NCBI RefSeq assembly: GCF_034930985.1
Contig: NZ_JAYGIM010000006.1
Span: 62,001-126,000 of the forward strand
DNA length: 64,000 bases
Reading direction: 5' to 3'
Origin: Arcicella lustrica
GTDB taxonomy: Bacteria; Bacteroidota; Bacteroidia; Cytophagales; Spirosomataceae
Positions 45,543-53,029 of the stretch are shown one piece after another; positions within the stretch are counted from its first letter, which is position 1, and the number at the start of each line of letters is the position of its first letter. The notes under the pieces are model-generated. The model was not told the origin of the DNA, did not search any database, and worked only from the letters and a program-made list of their open reading frames with translations. The translations under genes were made by a program, and so were the position numbers.

Positions 45543-45557
45543 CTATAGATTTTGTAG
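45543..45557. promoter_or_regulatory. CTAT-N7-ATAG operator candidate, site c (one mismatch)
   Basis: CTATAGATTTTGTAG, with GTAG in place of ATAG. It ends 16 nt before the -7 element at 45574, so it covers the -33 region, as in site b. Confidence 0.5.
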
Positions 45558-45573
45558 TTTAAAAACAATGTTT

Positions 45574-45581
45574 TAAATTTG
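45574..45581 (+). promoter_or_regulatory. -7 element c (TAAATTTG)
   Basis: A perfect TAnnTTTG match, 29 bp upstream of the hydroxylase ATG at 45611. Confidence 0.6.
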
Positions 45582-45610
45582 TTAACTACTTAATAAAAAT
45601 ATTATCAGCA

Positions 45611-46828
45611 ATGAATTTCAATTATCTAGCTTTAGCAGTTCCTTTCTTCTTGTTTTTAATTGGCTTGGAATTCTGGGTATCAAAAAAGAAAGGAAAACAT
45701 TTTTATAATTTTAATGATACTGTTTCAAACCTCAGTATAGGGATTGCAGAAAGATTGTTGGATGGTCTGACACTCGGATTATTCTATTTTGTGTACGATT
45801 ATTTGTACAAGCATTTTGCAATTTTCCACATTCAGCCAAGTGTACTTTCTTGGATTGGTTTGTTGTTGATTACAGATTTTCTTTGGTATTGGTATCACCG
45901 TTTAGGGCATGAAGTAAATTTATTGTGGAGTGTACACGTGGTACATCATCAAAGTGAAGAGTTTAATTTTACGGTTTCGGCTCGTATTACTTTGTTTCAA
46001 GCAGTAGCACGTACTTTCTTTTGGTCACTTTTGCCAATTGTAGGTTTTTCTGCGGAAATGATTACGACGATATTATTAGTTCATGGTTTGTATCCATTTT
46101 TTATACATACTCGTACAGTTGGGAAATTAGGAATCCTTGAATATATTTTGGTAACGCCTTCGCATCACCGAGTACATCATGCCAATAACGAGCAATATTT
46201 AGATAAGAACTACAGTGATGTTTTTATTATTTGGGATAAACTCTTTGGTACTTTCGCCGAAGAAATTGAAGAGCCAACTTATGGTTTAACAAAGCCATTA
46301 AACAGTAATAGTTTTTTATGGCAACATTTTCATTTCATGCTAGAAATGGGCTATGCTTTTAAATATGCTGAAGGCTGGAGAGAGAAATTAAAAATGCTTT
46401 TTGGCAAGCCAGAGCATATTAATCCCACTTATAGAAGAGTATTAGAACAAAAATTTGTGATTCATAAAACCGATAAACTACACAGTACACGCTTTAGAAA
46501 TTATGTGGTTTTACAGATGACGCTGATTTTAATCACACTATTTGCCTTTTTACTTTTAGAAGGACAATTAGGTTTAGCCACACAAATTGCTACGACTTTC
46601 ATCATATTAATTACGCTGGTGAATTGTGGAGCCATTTTAGAACAACGTCGCTGGATTTTTTATCTTGAATATATTCGATGTTTTCTGATTTTATGGATTA
46701 GCTATATCCACTTTGAAAATACCATTAATCCTTACTTTTTAAGTAGCATTATTTTAATCGTCACGCTGTATTTCAAAACATTGAATCGTCAGTATTTAAG
46801 GTTGATTTATGGCTTGCATAATAACTAA
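45611..46828 (+). CDS. Fatty acid hydroxylase / sterol desaturase family membrane protein
   Basis: 405 aa with several membrane helices. The di-iron histidine clusters are complete: His96-x3-His100 (HRLGH), His109-x2-His112-His113 (HVVHH), and SHHRVHHANNEQY near 193-198, all in the usual spacing. The last 110 residues add more hydrophobic segments. Such enzymes hydroxylate lipids using oxygen. It heads an operon with a TSUP exporter and a TPR protein behind operator site c; a link to sulfonolipids or other sulfur lipids of Bacteroidota is only a thought. Confidence 0.88.
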   Translation: MNFNYLALAVPFFLFLIGLEFWVSKKKGKHFYNFNDTVSNLSIGIAERLLDGLTLGLFYFVYDYLYKHFAIFHIQPSVLSWIGLLLITDFLWYWYHRLGHEVNLLWSVHVVHHQSEEFNFTVSARITLFQAVARTFFWSLLPIVGFSAEMITTILLVHGLYPFFIHTRTVGKLGILEYILVTPSHHRVHHANNEQYLDKNYSDVFIIWDKLFGTFAEEIEEPTYGLTKPLNSNSFLWQHFHFMLEMGYAFKYAEGWREKLKMLFGKPEHINPTYRRVLEQKFVIHKTDKLHSTRFRNYVVLQMTLILITLFAFLLLEGQLGLATQIATTFIILITLVNCGAILEQRRWIFYLEYIRCFLILWISYIHFENTINPYFLSSIILIVTLYFKTLNRQYLRLIYGLHNN

Positions 46829-46864
46829 ACCAGCGTTTTTTGTATTATTTTTAATTACATCAAA

Positions 46865-47809
46865 ATGGAAAACAATCAGTTCTTAAATAAAATATATCTT
46901 CGTTTAAAACTCAACAATCAGTTTGAACGAGTGTTGATGTGGTTCATTGGCATTACTATTTATTTGCTAGCCTTTAGCATTTTTATTGGTAAAGCTCCTT
47001 TGTTAGATGCCGTTTATCAAACCAAAATATGGTTGGGAGAAGATTTCTTTTTATACGTTGGCGTTGGCTTACTTGCTCAATTGGTCGATGGTTCTTTAGG
47101 AATGGCTTATGGCATTACTTCAACTTCTTTTCTTTTGGGTATTGGAGTACCACCAGCTTTGAGCAGTACAAGTGTTCACGTTTCTGAAATGTTTACAACA
47201 GGAGCGTCAGCTATTTCGCATTACCAATTCAAAAATATCAATAAAAAACTATTCAGAGCTTTGCTTTGGGGCGTAGTTGGTTCTGTGGCTGGTGCTTATT
47301 TACTTTCTGAAATTATTGATGGAAATTTCATCAAACCATATATTTCATTGTACATGTTGATACTTGGTTTTGTGATTTTGAAGAAAGCATTTCAGAAAAA
47401 TATCGCTAAACGCAAAACCAAAAGAGTAGGAATTTTAGCGATTTTCGGAGGATTTATGGATGCCATCGGTGGCGGTGGCTGGGGACCAATCGTTACTTCA
47501 TCTTTATTAGGTCAAGGCAGAAACCCTCGTTATGCCATTGGTTCAGTGAATGCGGCTGAGTTTTTAATTACGCTTTCAAGTGGATTGACTTTCTTATTTT
47601 TTGAAGGCGTTAATTCTTGGCAAATTATTTTAGGTTTAGTAGTTGGTGGAATTATTGCCGCTCCTTTTGGTGCAATTTTAATCAATAAAGTACCAAGAGG
47701 ACCATTGATGTTTATCGTTGGTTCAGTCGTGATTTTCTTAAGTTTCAGGACTTTATGGACAATAATTCCTGATTTGTACTTATTTATTTCGAAAGTGATT
47801 ATTCATTAG
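46865..47809 (+). CDS. TSUP-family (TauE/SafE) sulfite/organosulfur anion exporter
   Basis: 314 aa, about eight helices. The two inverted halves each carry the family motif: LAQLVDGSLGMAYGITSTSFLL and GGFMDAIGGGGWGPIVTSSLL. TauE/SafE proteins move sulfite, sulfoacetate or related anions across the inner membrane. It sits 36 bp after the hydroxylase and 14 bp before the TPR gene, so all three are one operon. It supports a sulfur theme for the region. Confidence 0.9.
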   Translation: MENNQFLNKIYLRLKLNNQFERVLMWFIGITIYLLAFSIFIGKAPLLDAVYQTKIWLGEDFFLYVGVGLLAQLVDGSLGMAYGITSTSFLLGIGVPPALSSTSVHVSEMFTTGASAISHYQFKNINKKLFRALLWGVVGSVAGAYLLSEIIDGNFIKPYISLYMLILGFVILKKAFQKNIAKRKTKRVGILAIFGGFMDAIGGGGWGPIVTSSLLGQGRNPRYAIGSVNAAEFLITLSSGLTFLFFEGVNSWQIILGLVVGGIIAAPFGAILINKVPRGPLMFIVGSVVIFLSFRTLWTIIPDLYLFISKVIIH

Positions 47810-47823
47810 TAAAGGCTAAAATT

Positions 47824-49296
47824 ATGAAAAAATGGAACCTCATATTAATCGTACTTTTCTGGTTTTCAAATAATTCACTTGCGAATGATTTTGAATTTAC
47901 ACCTAATCTACAAAACGCTTACAGCGAATTATGTAAACTAAAGGTACAACACGCCAAACAATTGTTAGCCAAAGAACCTGCCAATAATGGTATCAGAATT
48001 TGGTTGGAAGATTTTGCAGACATGATTGTACTTTTTGCTAGTGAAGATGAAAAAGAATATGAGCGTTTGGCAGAAAATGAAGATAAGCGATTAGATTTAA
48101 TTGAAGACTTAGACGAAAACTCGCCTTACAATAAATTTGTTCAAGCAGAAATAAAACTTCATTGGGCTTTAGTAAAAATGAAATTAGGACACGAAACCAA
48201 AGGAGGTTTTGATGCGATTTCAGCCTATAAATTGTTGGAAGAAAATCGTAAAAAATTTCCCAATTTCACAGCGAACTATAAGAATTTAGGCGTTTTTCAT
48301 GTCATGATTGGTTCAGTTCCTGAAAATTATCGTTGGGTTACAAAACTCTTGGGATTAAAAGGAAATATTCAACAAGGCTTGAAAGAATTGAATATTGCCA
48401 TCAATGATAAAATCGTCGGTAAAGAAGCCAAGTTTTATCAATTGTTTATACAGTCGAATGTACTGACTTTGAATGATGATGAACGTCAAGAAATAACACA
48501 ATTTGTAAACAACAATCCTGATAATTTGGCGATTAGCTTTTTGGCGACTTCTATTTTAATGAGGGATAATAAAAGTGAAATCGCACAGAAAATTTTGCAG
48601 ACAAGAGCAAGTGGTTCAGGATATTTAGCAATGCCGATTTTCGATTTGTATCAAGCTGAAATTTTATTCAACAAAGGCAATTATCCGCAGGCTATTCAGT
48701 ATTATCAAAATTATTTGAAAAATTTCCGAGGACATAGTTTTTTGAAAGATGTAAATTTTAAATTGTTCTTGGCGAACTGGCTGACGAATAATCCAGATAA
48801 AGCTTTGAATCATTTGGCAAAAATTCCGAATGTTGGGAAAAAGCTTTCTGAAACAGATATTATTGCGCAAAATTTTTATGAACAGTTTCAGAAAACAAAG
48901 ATTTATCCGAATAAAAATCTTGTGAAAGCGAACTATGCTTTTGAAGGAGGACATTATGCAGAAGCATTAGAATTTTTAGATAATCTTGATGAAAACTCTT
49001 TTACGGCACAATTAGATAAAGCAAATTTTAATTTCAGAAAAGCCAGAATTTTACAAAAATTAAATGCTCAGAATCAAGCAATTCCTTATTTTGAGCGTGC
49101 TATGGCACTTTGTGCAGGCCAGAATTGCCATTTTGGAGCGAGTTCTTCTTTACAATTAGGATATATTTATCAGCAAAAGAATGATAAATTAAAAGCTAGA
49201 ATGTCTTTCGAAAAAGCCATTGCCTATAAAAAACATGAGTATAAAAATTCTATTGATAACAAAGCGCAAGCAGCGTTAACCGAAATGGGAATTTGA
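47824..49296 (+). CDS. Exported TPR-repeat protein
   Basis: 490 aa with a signal peptide (LILIVLFWFSNNSLAN, about residue 21). The C-terminal two thirds show TPR-like helix pairs: DLYQAEILFNKGNYPQAIQYYQNYL, KANYAFEGGHYAEALEFL, FNFRKARILQKLNAQNQAIPYFERAM and SLQLGYIYQQKNDKLKARMSFEKAI. Probably a periplasmic scaffold. Third gene of the hydroxylase/TSUP operon; partner unknown. Confidence 0.82.
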   Translation: MKKWNLILIVLFWFSNNSLANDFEFTPNLQNAYSELCKLKVQHAKQLLAKEPANNGIRIWLEDFADMIVLFASEDEKEYERLAENEDKRLDLIEDLDENSPYNKFVQAEIKLHWALVKMKLGHETKGGFDAISAYKLLEENRKKFPNFTANYKNLGVFHVMIGSVPENYRWVTKLLGLKGNIQQGLKELNIAINDKIVGKEAKFYQLFIQSNVLTLNDDERQEITQFVNNNPDNLAISFLATSILMRDNKSEIAQKILQTRASGSGYLAMPIFDLYQAEILFNKGNYPQAIQYYQNYLKNFRGHSFLKDVNFKLFLANWLTNNPDKALNHLAKIPNVGKKLSETDIIAQNFYEQFQKTKIYPNKNLVKANYAFEGGHYAEALEFLDNLDENSFTAQLDKANFNFRKARILQKLNAQNQAIPYFERAMALCAGQNCHFGASSSLQLGYIYQQKNDKLKARMSFEKAIAYKKHEYKNSIDNKAQAALTEMGI

Positions 49297-49336
49297 TATA
49301 TAATTTGAAAAATTGAAGAAATAAATTCCTAAAATA

Positions 49337-49368
49337 TTTGGATTACTCATTATAAAAATAGAACTTTG
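49337..49368 (+). promoter_or_regulatory. Promoter d: TTTG-N20-GAACTTTG
   Basis: TTTG at 49337-49340, exactly 20 nt, then GAACTTTG at 49361-49368, one base off TAnnTTTG. Operator d begins one nucleotide later, the same geometry as promoter a. Confidence 0.65.
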
Positions 49369-49369
49369 T

Positions 49370-49384
49370 CTATCGAATAAATAG
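49370..49384. promoter_or_regulatory. CTAT-N7-ATAG operator candidate, site d
   Basis: CTATCGAATAAATAG, identical in all 15 bases to site e. It covers the expected transcription start, and its last base is the first base of the riboswitch P1 stem. Confidence 0.75.
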
Positions 49385-49479
49385 ATTTATAAAGAACGAA
49401 GGGAGAGATAAGGCTCAACGAACTTCTGGCAACCTGTTACCACCAACAAGGTGCCCCAACCTTATTCTAATGATAAATC
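49384..49479 (+). ncRNA. SAM riboswitch (S-box, SAM-I clan)
   Basis: The core GGAGAGATAAGGCTC, GAACTTCTGGCAACC and AAGGTGCC follow the order and spacing of the S-box (compare GGAGGGA, GGCCC, GAUGAAACCCGGCAACC and GGUGCC). The closing stem P1 is GATTTAT (49384-49390) with ATAAATC (49473-49479). S-boxes bind S-adenosylmethionine and shut off methionine or sulfur genes. No U-tract terminator follows, so control may be at translation. It precedes the DsbD-alpha-like gene. Confidence 0.75.
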
Positions 49480-49513
49480 AGAAGAAATCAAATTACACAT
49501 TTTGTTTAATCAA

Positions 49514-49533
49514 GGAATAGCACTTGCTATTCC
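49514..49533 (+). other. Hairpin between the riboswitch and the start codon
   Basis: GGAATAGC-ACTT-GCTATTCC is a perfect 8-bp stem with a 4-nt loop, ending 15 nt before the ATG at 49549. It may be part of the riboswitch output. Confidence 0.5.
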
Positions 49534-49548
49534 ACAATCTAATACATC

Positions 49549-50004
49549 ATGAGACGTATATTTATTATCGTTGTATTAATTTTGTCGTTTGTATCGGCAA
49601 AAGCCCAGCAAGTAAATCAGATTGCTAATTGGAAATATACTTATTCAAATCCTAATTTTAAAGTAGGAGATGAAGTAGAATTGATTTTTACGGCGAATAT
49701 AGAAAAAGGTTGGTCATTGTACTCTAATGACTTCAAAGCGGATATTGGTCCTCAACCAACTACTTTTTGGTTTGCAGAAAATGGTTCTTTTGAATATGAC
49801 GGAAAAATTACGCCAGTTGCTCCCTTAAAGAAGCTAGATAAAAACTGGGGATTTGAAGTAACCTACTTTAAAGACAAAGCGGAATTCAGAACAAGAGTAA
49901 GAATTGTTGAACATGCCTTAGATATTTTCGGAGGGATAAAAGGACAATTTTGTAATGATAAAAAAGGAGTCTGCATTCCATTTGAACAGAAATTTCAGTT
50001 TTAG
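49549..50004 (+). CDS. Exported DsbD alpha-domain-like protein
   Basis: 151 aa with a signal peptide ending SAKAQ (residue 20). The rest corresponds to the periplasmic N-terminal domain of the thiol:disulfide interchange protein DsbD (IEKGWSLYSNDFK; LKKLDKNWGFEVTYFKDKAEF), without the membrane and thioredoxin parts. The paired Cys of the alpha domain are kept in FCNDKKGVCIPFEQKF. It may relay reducing power to periplasmic thiols. It lies directly behind a SAM riboswitch and operator d, and 135 bp before a cysteine desulfurase gene. Confidence 0.82.
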   Translation: MRRIFIIVVLILSFVSAKAQQVNQIANWKYTYSNPNFKVGDEVELIFTANIEKGWSLYSNDFKADIGPQPTTFWFAENGSFEYDGKITPVAPLKKLDKNWGFEVTYFKDKAEFRTRVRIVEHALDIFGGIKGQFCNDKKGVCIPFEQKFQF

Positions 50005-50139
50005 GAATTAGTTAATTTAGTTTATATCATTCATTTACATTTCATCAATAAATACAGATTACAGTGAAAGGAAAAAACCTTTTAAACCTATTGACTTGAA
50101 AATTGAACCTTCAACAATCTAAACAACATAAAAAACACC

Positions 50140-51330
50140 ATGGAGATTTATTGTGATAACGCTGCGACAACTTCCTTAGATTTGGAAGTATTAGATACGA
50201 TGATTCCGTATTTGACTAATCATTTCGGAAATCCATCATCTAGCCACGCTATTGGAAGAAAAGCCAGAGAGGCCGTAGAAGAGGCTCGTCATAAAATTGC
50301 GAAGCTTTTAAACGCTTCTGAAAATGATATTTTCTTTACTTCTGGTGCAACAGAGGCAAATAATTTGGCAATTTCTGGTGCAATTAAAACTTATGAAGTC
50401 AGAAATGTTATCACAAGTAGATTAGAACATAAAGCCGTTTTACAAACATTAGGGCAGTATAGTCAGCATAATGATTTAGAAATTGATTTTGTAAGACTTG
50501 ATAATAGAGGCAATGTAGATTTTGAGCAATTTGAATGGCTTTTGAAAAATAATCAGCAAACACTCGTGAGTTTGATGCACGGCAATAATGAAATTGGGAA
50601 TCTGACAGACATAAAAAAAATTGGAGAAATCTGTAAAAAATACGATGCTATTTTTCATAGTGATACCACACAGACTATCGGGAAACATAGATTTGATGTC
50701 ACAAAACTTTATATTGATTACATCGTTGGTTCGTCGCATAAATTTCATGGTCCTAAAGGGGTTGGGTTTATTTACATCAATAAATACAGAAAAATTCAAC
50801 CACATATTTACGGCGGTGCTCAAGAGAGAGGAACAAGAGGTGGAACCGAAAACGTGGCTGGTATTGTAGGAATGGCAAAAGCCTTGGAAATTGCTTACAG
50901 AAATTTAGAAGAGTACGAAAATTATGTGGCTTTCTTGAAATCAAAGATGATTACGGCCTTGCATGATTTGTTTGGAGATGAAATTTCATTTAACGGAGAA
51001 AGTGATTCTACTACCGATAGCTTACCCAATATTTTAAACGTTGCTTTCCCGAATTTAAAGAAAGGTGGAGTATTGGTAAATCGTTTAGATGCACTTGGAA
51101 TAGCGGTTTCTGGAGGAAGTGCTTGTTCTAATTTAACGAATAATGGTTCACATGTTTTAAAAACGTTGAATCGTAATCTTGATAAAGACAGCGTTCGTTT
51201 TTCATTTTGTAAATATAACACACCAGCTGAAATCGACTTGATTATAAAAGCTATTGTGGATATTTACGAGCAAGATATTTTCGTAAGAAAGTCAGTTCAA
51301 AATAAATCAGCGCAATTAATTTATGCTTAA
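50140..51330 (+). CDS. Cysteine desulfurase, NifS/IscS family
   Basis: 396 aa, PLP enzyme that takes sulfur from cysteine. YCDNAATT at the start; the PLP Lys is Lys201 in SSHKFHGPKG; the persulfide Cys is Cys329 in VSGGSACSN, inside the longer IscS/NifS-type loop. No IscU or SUF gene is next to it, so it may serve a special purpose rather than general Fe-S assembly. Its position behind the SAM riboswitch and DsbD-alpha gene suggests sulfur control. Followed by the candidate RNA gene. Confidence 0.92.
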   Translation: MEIYCDNAATTSLDLEVLDTMIPYLTNHFGNPSSSHAIGRKAREAVEEARHKIAKLLNASENDIFFTSGATEANNLAISGAIKTYEVRNVITSRLEHKAVLQTLGQYSQHNDLEIDFVRLDNRGNVDFEQFEWLLKNNQQTLVSLMHGNNEIGNLTDIKKIGEICKKYDAIFHSDTTQTIGKHRFDVTKLYIDYIVGSSHKFHGPKGVGFIYINKYRKIQPHIYGGAQERGTRGGTENVAGIVGMAKALEIAYRNLEEYENYVAFLKSKMITALHDLFGDEISFNGESDSTTDSLPNILNVAFPNLKKGGVLVNRLDALGIAVSGGSACSNLTNNGSHVLKTLNRNLDKDSVRFSFCKYNTPAEIDLIIKAIVDIYEQDIFVRKSVQNKSAQLIYA

Positions 51331-51366
51331 TTTTTGATTTTGCATGGTTCTTTTAGATAAAATTAG

Positions 51367-51374
51367 TATCTTTG
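51367..51374 (+). promoter_or_regulatory. -7 element e (TATCTTTG)
   Basis: TATCTTTG is a perfect TAnnTTTG match placed 36 bp after the stop of the cysteine desulfurase gene. Operator e begins one nucleotide later. A TTTG lies at 51339, 24 nt upstream, slightly farther than usual. Confidence 0.6.
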
Positions 51375-51375
51375 T

Positions 51376-51390
51376 CTATCGAATAAATAG
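51376..51390. promoter_or_regulatory. CTAT-N7-ATAG operator candidate, site e
   Basis: CTATCGAATAAATAG, identical to site d, again placed over the expected start of transcription. Confidence 0.75.
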
Positions 51391-51489
51391 GATATAATAT
51401 TAATATTTAAGCGACAGCTTTGTCAAATCTTTCAGGAAAGTCGGTGGTTGACTCTCTTTAGTTTTGGCGGGCTGTCGCTTAAATTTTTA
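51380..51489 (+). ncRNA. Candidate structured small RNA, about 110 nt
   Basis: It has its own -7 element and operator. The transcript would fold with a 13-bp perfect closing helix (TTTAAGCGACAGC 51406-51418 with 51471-51483), a second helix GTCAA/TTGAC (51422-51426, 51448-51452) and an inner CTTT/AAAG, then end in TTTTT. It contains no ATG. No protein gene follows on this strand; next comes the 3' end of a sulfatase gene on the other strand. The outer stem may also end both neighbours' transcripts. Confidence 0.5.
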
Positions 51490-51494
51490 CAAAC

Positions 51495-52943
51495 CTACTT
51501 ATTCTGACTTACAAACGGAAATAAAGTAGATTCTACATGTGATGAATTCATCAATCCTTCCAACTCCTTTGCTTTTTCAGGAAATTGCTTGGCAATATTT
51601 TTACTTTCAGCTGGATCTTTTGCTAAATCATATAATTCTACTTCATTCTTAGGATTTACAGAAGCATTCAATTTTACGGCTTTCCAATTGCCTTGTCGTA
51701 CCGCTTGAACCCCACCATTTTCATGAAATTCCCAATAAAGATATGCGTGTTTTGCTTGTGATTTATTACCTTTTAAAGTTGGGACAAATGAAAGTCCATC
51801 AGTATTTTTAGGCGCTTTTACACCAGCTAATTCAGCGAAAGTGGGTAGAATATCCCAAAAAGCACCAATATGATTATTCTGTGAGTTGGGTTTTATGACG
51901 TTCGTCCAACGAGCGATGAATGGTTCACGAATTCCACCTTCATACAAATCTCGTTTTACGCCTCTGAAACCACCGCCACTGTTAAAGAAAACAGGGTCAG
52001 CACCACCTTCTTTATGTGGACCGTTGTCACTCGTGAAAATCACCAAAGTATTTTTATCTAAACCTTCTTGCTTTAATTTTTCAAGAATTTGACCGACATA
52101 TAAATCAAGTCGGCTAACCATAGCTGCAAAAGTAGCATGTGGATATTCTTGCGAAGTATAACCGCCTTTTGTGGCTTTTACACCATAATCATTTCCCTTA
52201 TATGGCTTTTCATTGAACTGTTTTTTATAATATTCCAAGATGCTATCGTTAGGAACAAGTAATTCAGCATGTGGTAGAATATAAGGTAAGAATAAGAAAA
52301 ACGGTTTGTCTTTTACTCTGTTATCAACAAACTCTAATGCCTTTTTTTGAATAATATCTGGGGCATATTCTTTATTTTCAATCAAATTTTTATTAGTTTC
52401 CAACACAACTTTTTGTCCGTTTTGCCATAAATGATTTGGGTAATAACGGTGTGCTAACGTTTGGCAATTATAACCAAAGAATTGATCAAAACCCTGTTTG
52501 TTAGGATCTCCTTCCGAACCAACTGGTCCTAAACCCCATTTACCAAAAGCACCAGTTTGATAACCCGCTTTTTGAAGTATTTCAGCCACAGTGCGCACAG
52601 AATCAGCAATTGGTTCTTGTCCTTCTGGGTCAACACCTTTGTTGCCACGGATATAAGTATGACCCGTATGTTGCCCTGTTAATAGCGAAGAACGTGATGG
52701 CGCACAAACACTTGTTCCCGCATAAAATTGCGTAAAACGAATACCTTGCTTGGCTAATTTATCAATATTGGGAGTTTTGATAAGTTTTTGTCCGTTGATT
52801 GCGATGTCGCCATAACCCAAATCATCCGCTAAAATGAAGATGATATTCGGGCGAGTATCATTTGATTTTTGTTTATTTTTTTGTGCCAATAAAGTAACTG
52901 CTTGTGTGAACAGCAAGGCGACAGCTAATATGATTTTTTGCAT
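51495..52943 (-). CDS. Arylsulfatase (FGE-dependent, alkaline phosphatase superfamily)
   Basis: 482 aa, exported (signal ending LLAQ, residue 21). NIIFILADDLGYGD supplies Asp40-Asp41 for calcium; CAPSRSSLLTG holds the formylglycine Cys80 in the C-x-P-S-R motif; FGKWGLGPVG and SDNGPHKEGG complete the site. Removes sulfate from sulfated glycans or aryl sulfates. It follows a SusCD pair on the same strand, but a terminator separates them. Needs a formylglycine-generating enzyme, not found in this window. Confidence 0.95.
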   Translation of the reverse strand: MQKIILAVALLFTQAVTLLAQKNKQKSNDTRPNIIFILADDLGYGDIAINGQKLIKTPNIDKLAKQGIRFTQFYAGTSVCAPSRSSLLTGQHTGHTYIRGNKGVDPEGQEPIADSVRTVAEILQKAGYQTGAFGKWGLGPVGSEGDPNKQGFDQFFGYNCQTLAHRYYPNHLWQNGQKVVLETNKNLIENKEYAPDIIQKKALEFVDNRVKDKPFFLFLPYILPHAELLVPNDSILEYYKKQFNEKPYKGNDYGVKATKGGYTSQEYPHATFAAMVSRLDLYVGQILEKLKQEGLDKNTLVIFTSDNGPHKEGGADPVFFNSGGGFRGVKRDLYEGGIREPFIARWTNVIKPNSQNNHIGAFWDILPTFAELAGVKAPKNTDGLSFVPTLKGNKSQAKHAYLYWEFHENGGVQAVRQGNWKAVKLNASVNPKNEVELYDLAKDPAESKNIAKQFPEKAKELEGLMNSSHVESTLFPFVSQNK

Positions 52944-52969
52944 GATGATGCTATTTTTTAATTACCTAT

Positions 52970-53011
52970 AAAACAAAAACATACGTAGCAAACAGAATTA
53001 CTACGTATGTT
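52970..53011 (-). terminator. Terminator between the SusCD pair and the sulfatase gene
   Basis: AACATACGTAG (52978-52988) and CTACGTATGTT (53001-53011) form a perfect 11-bp stem; on the minus strand the tract TTTTTGTTTT follows. It may attenuate rather than end transcription, since the sulfatase start is only 27 bp further. Confidence 0.65.
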
Positions 53012-53029
53012 CTTAAAGACAAGAAATGT

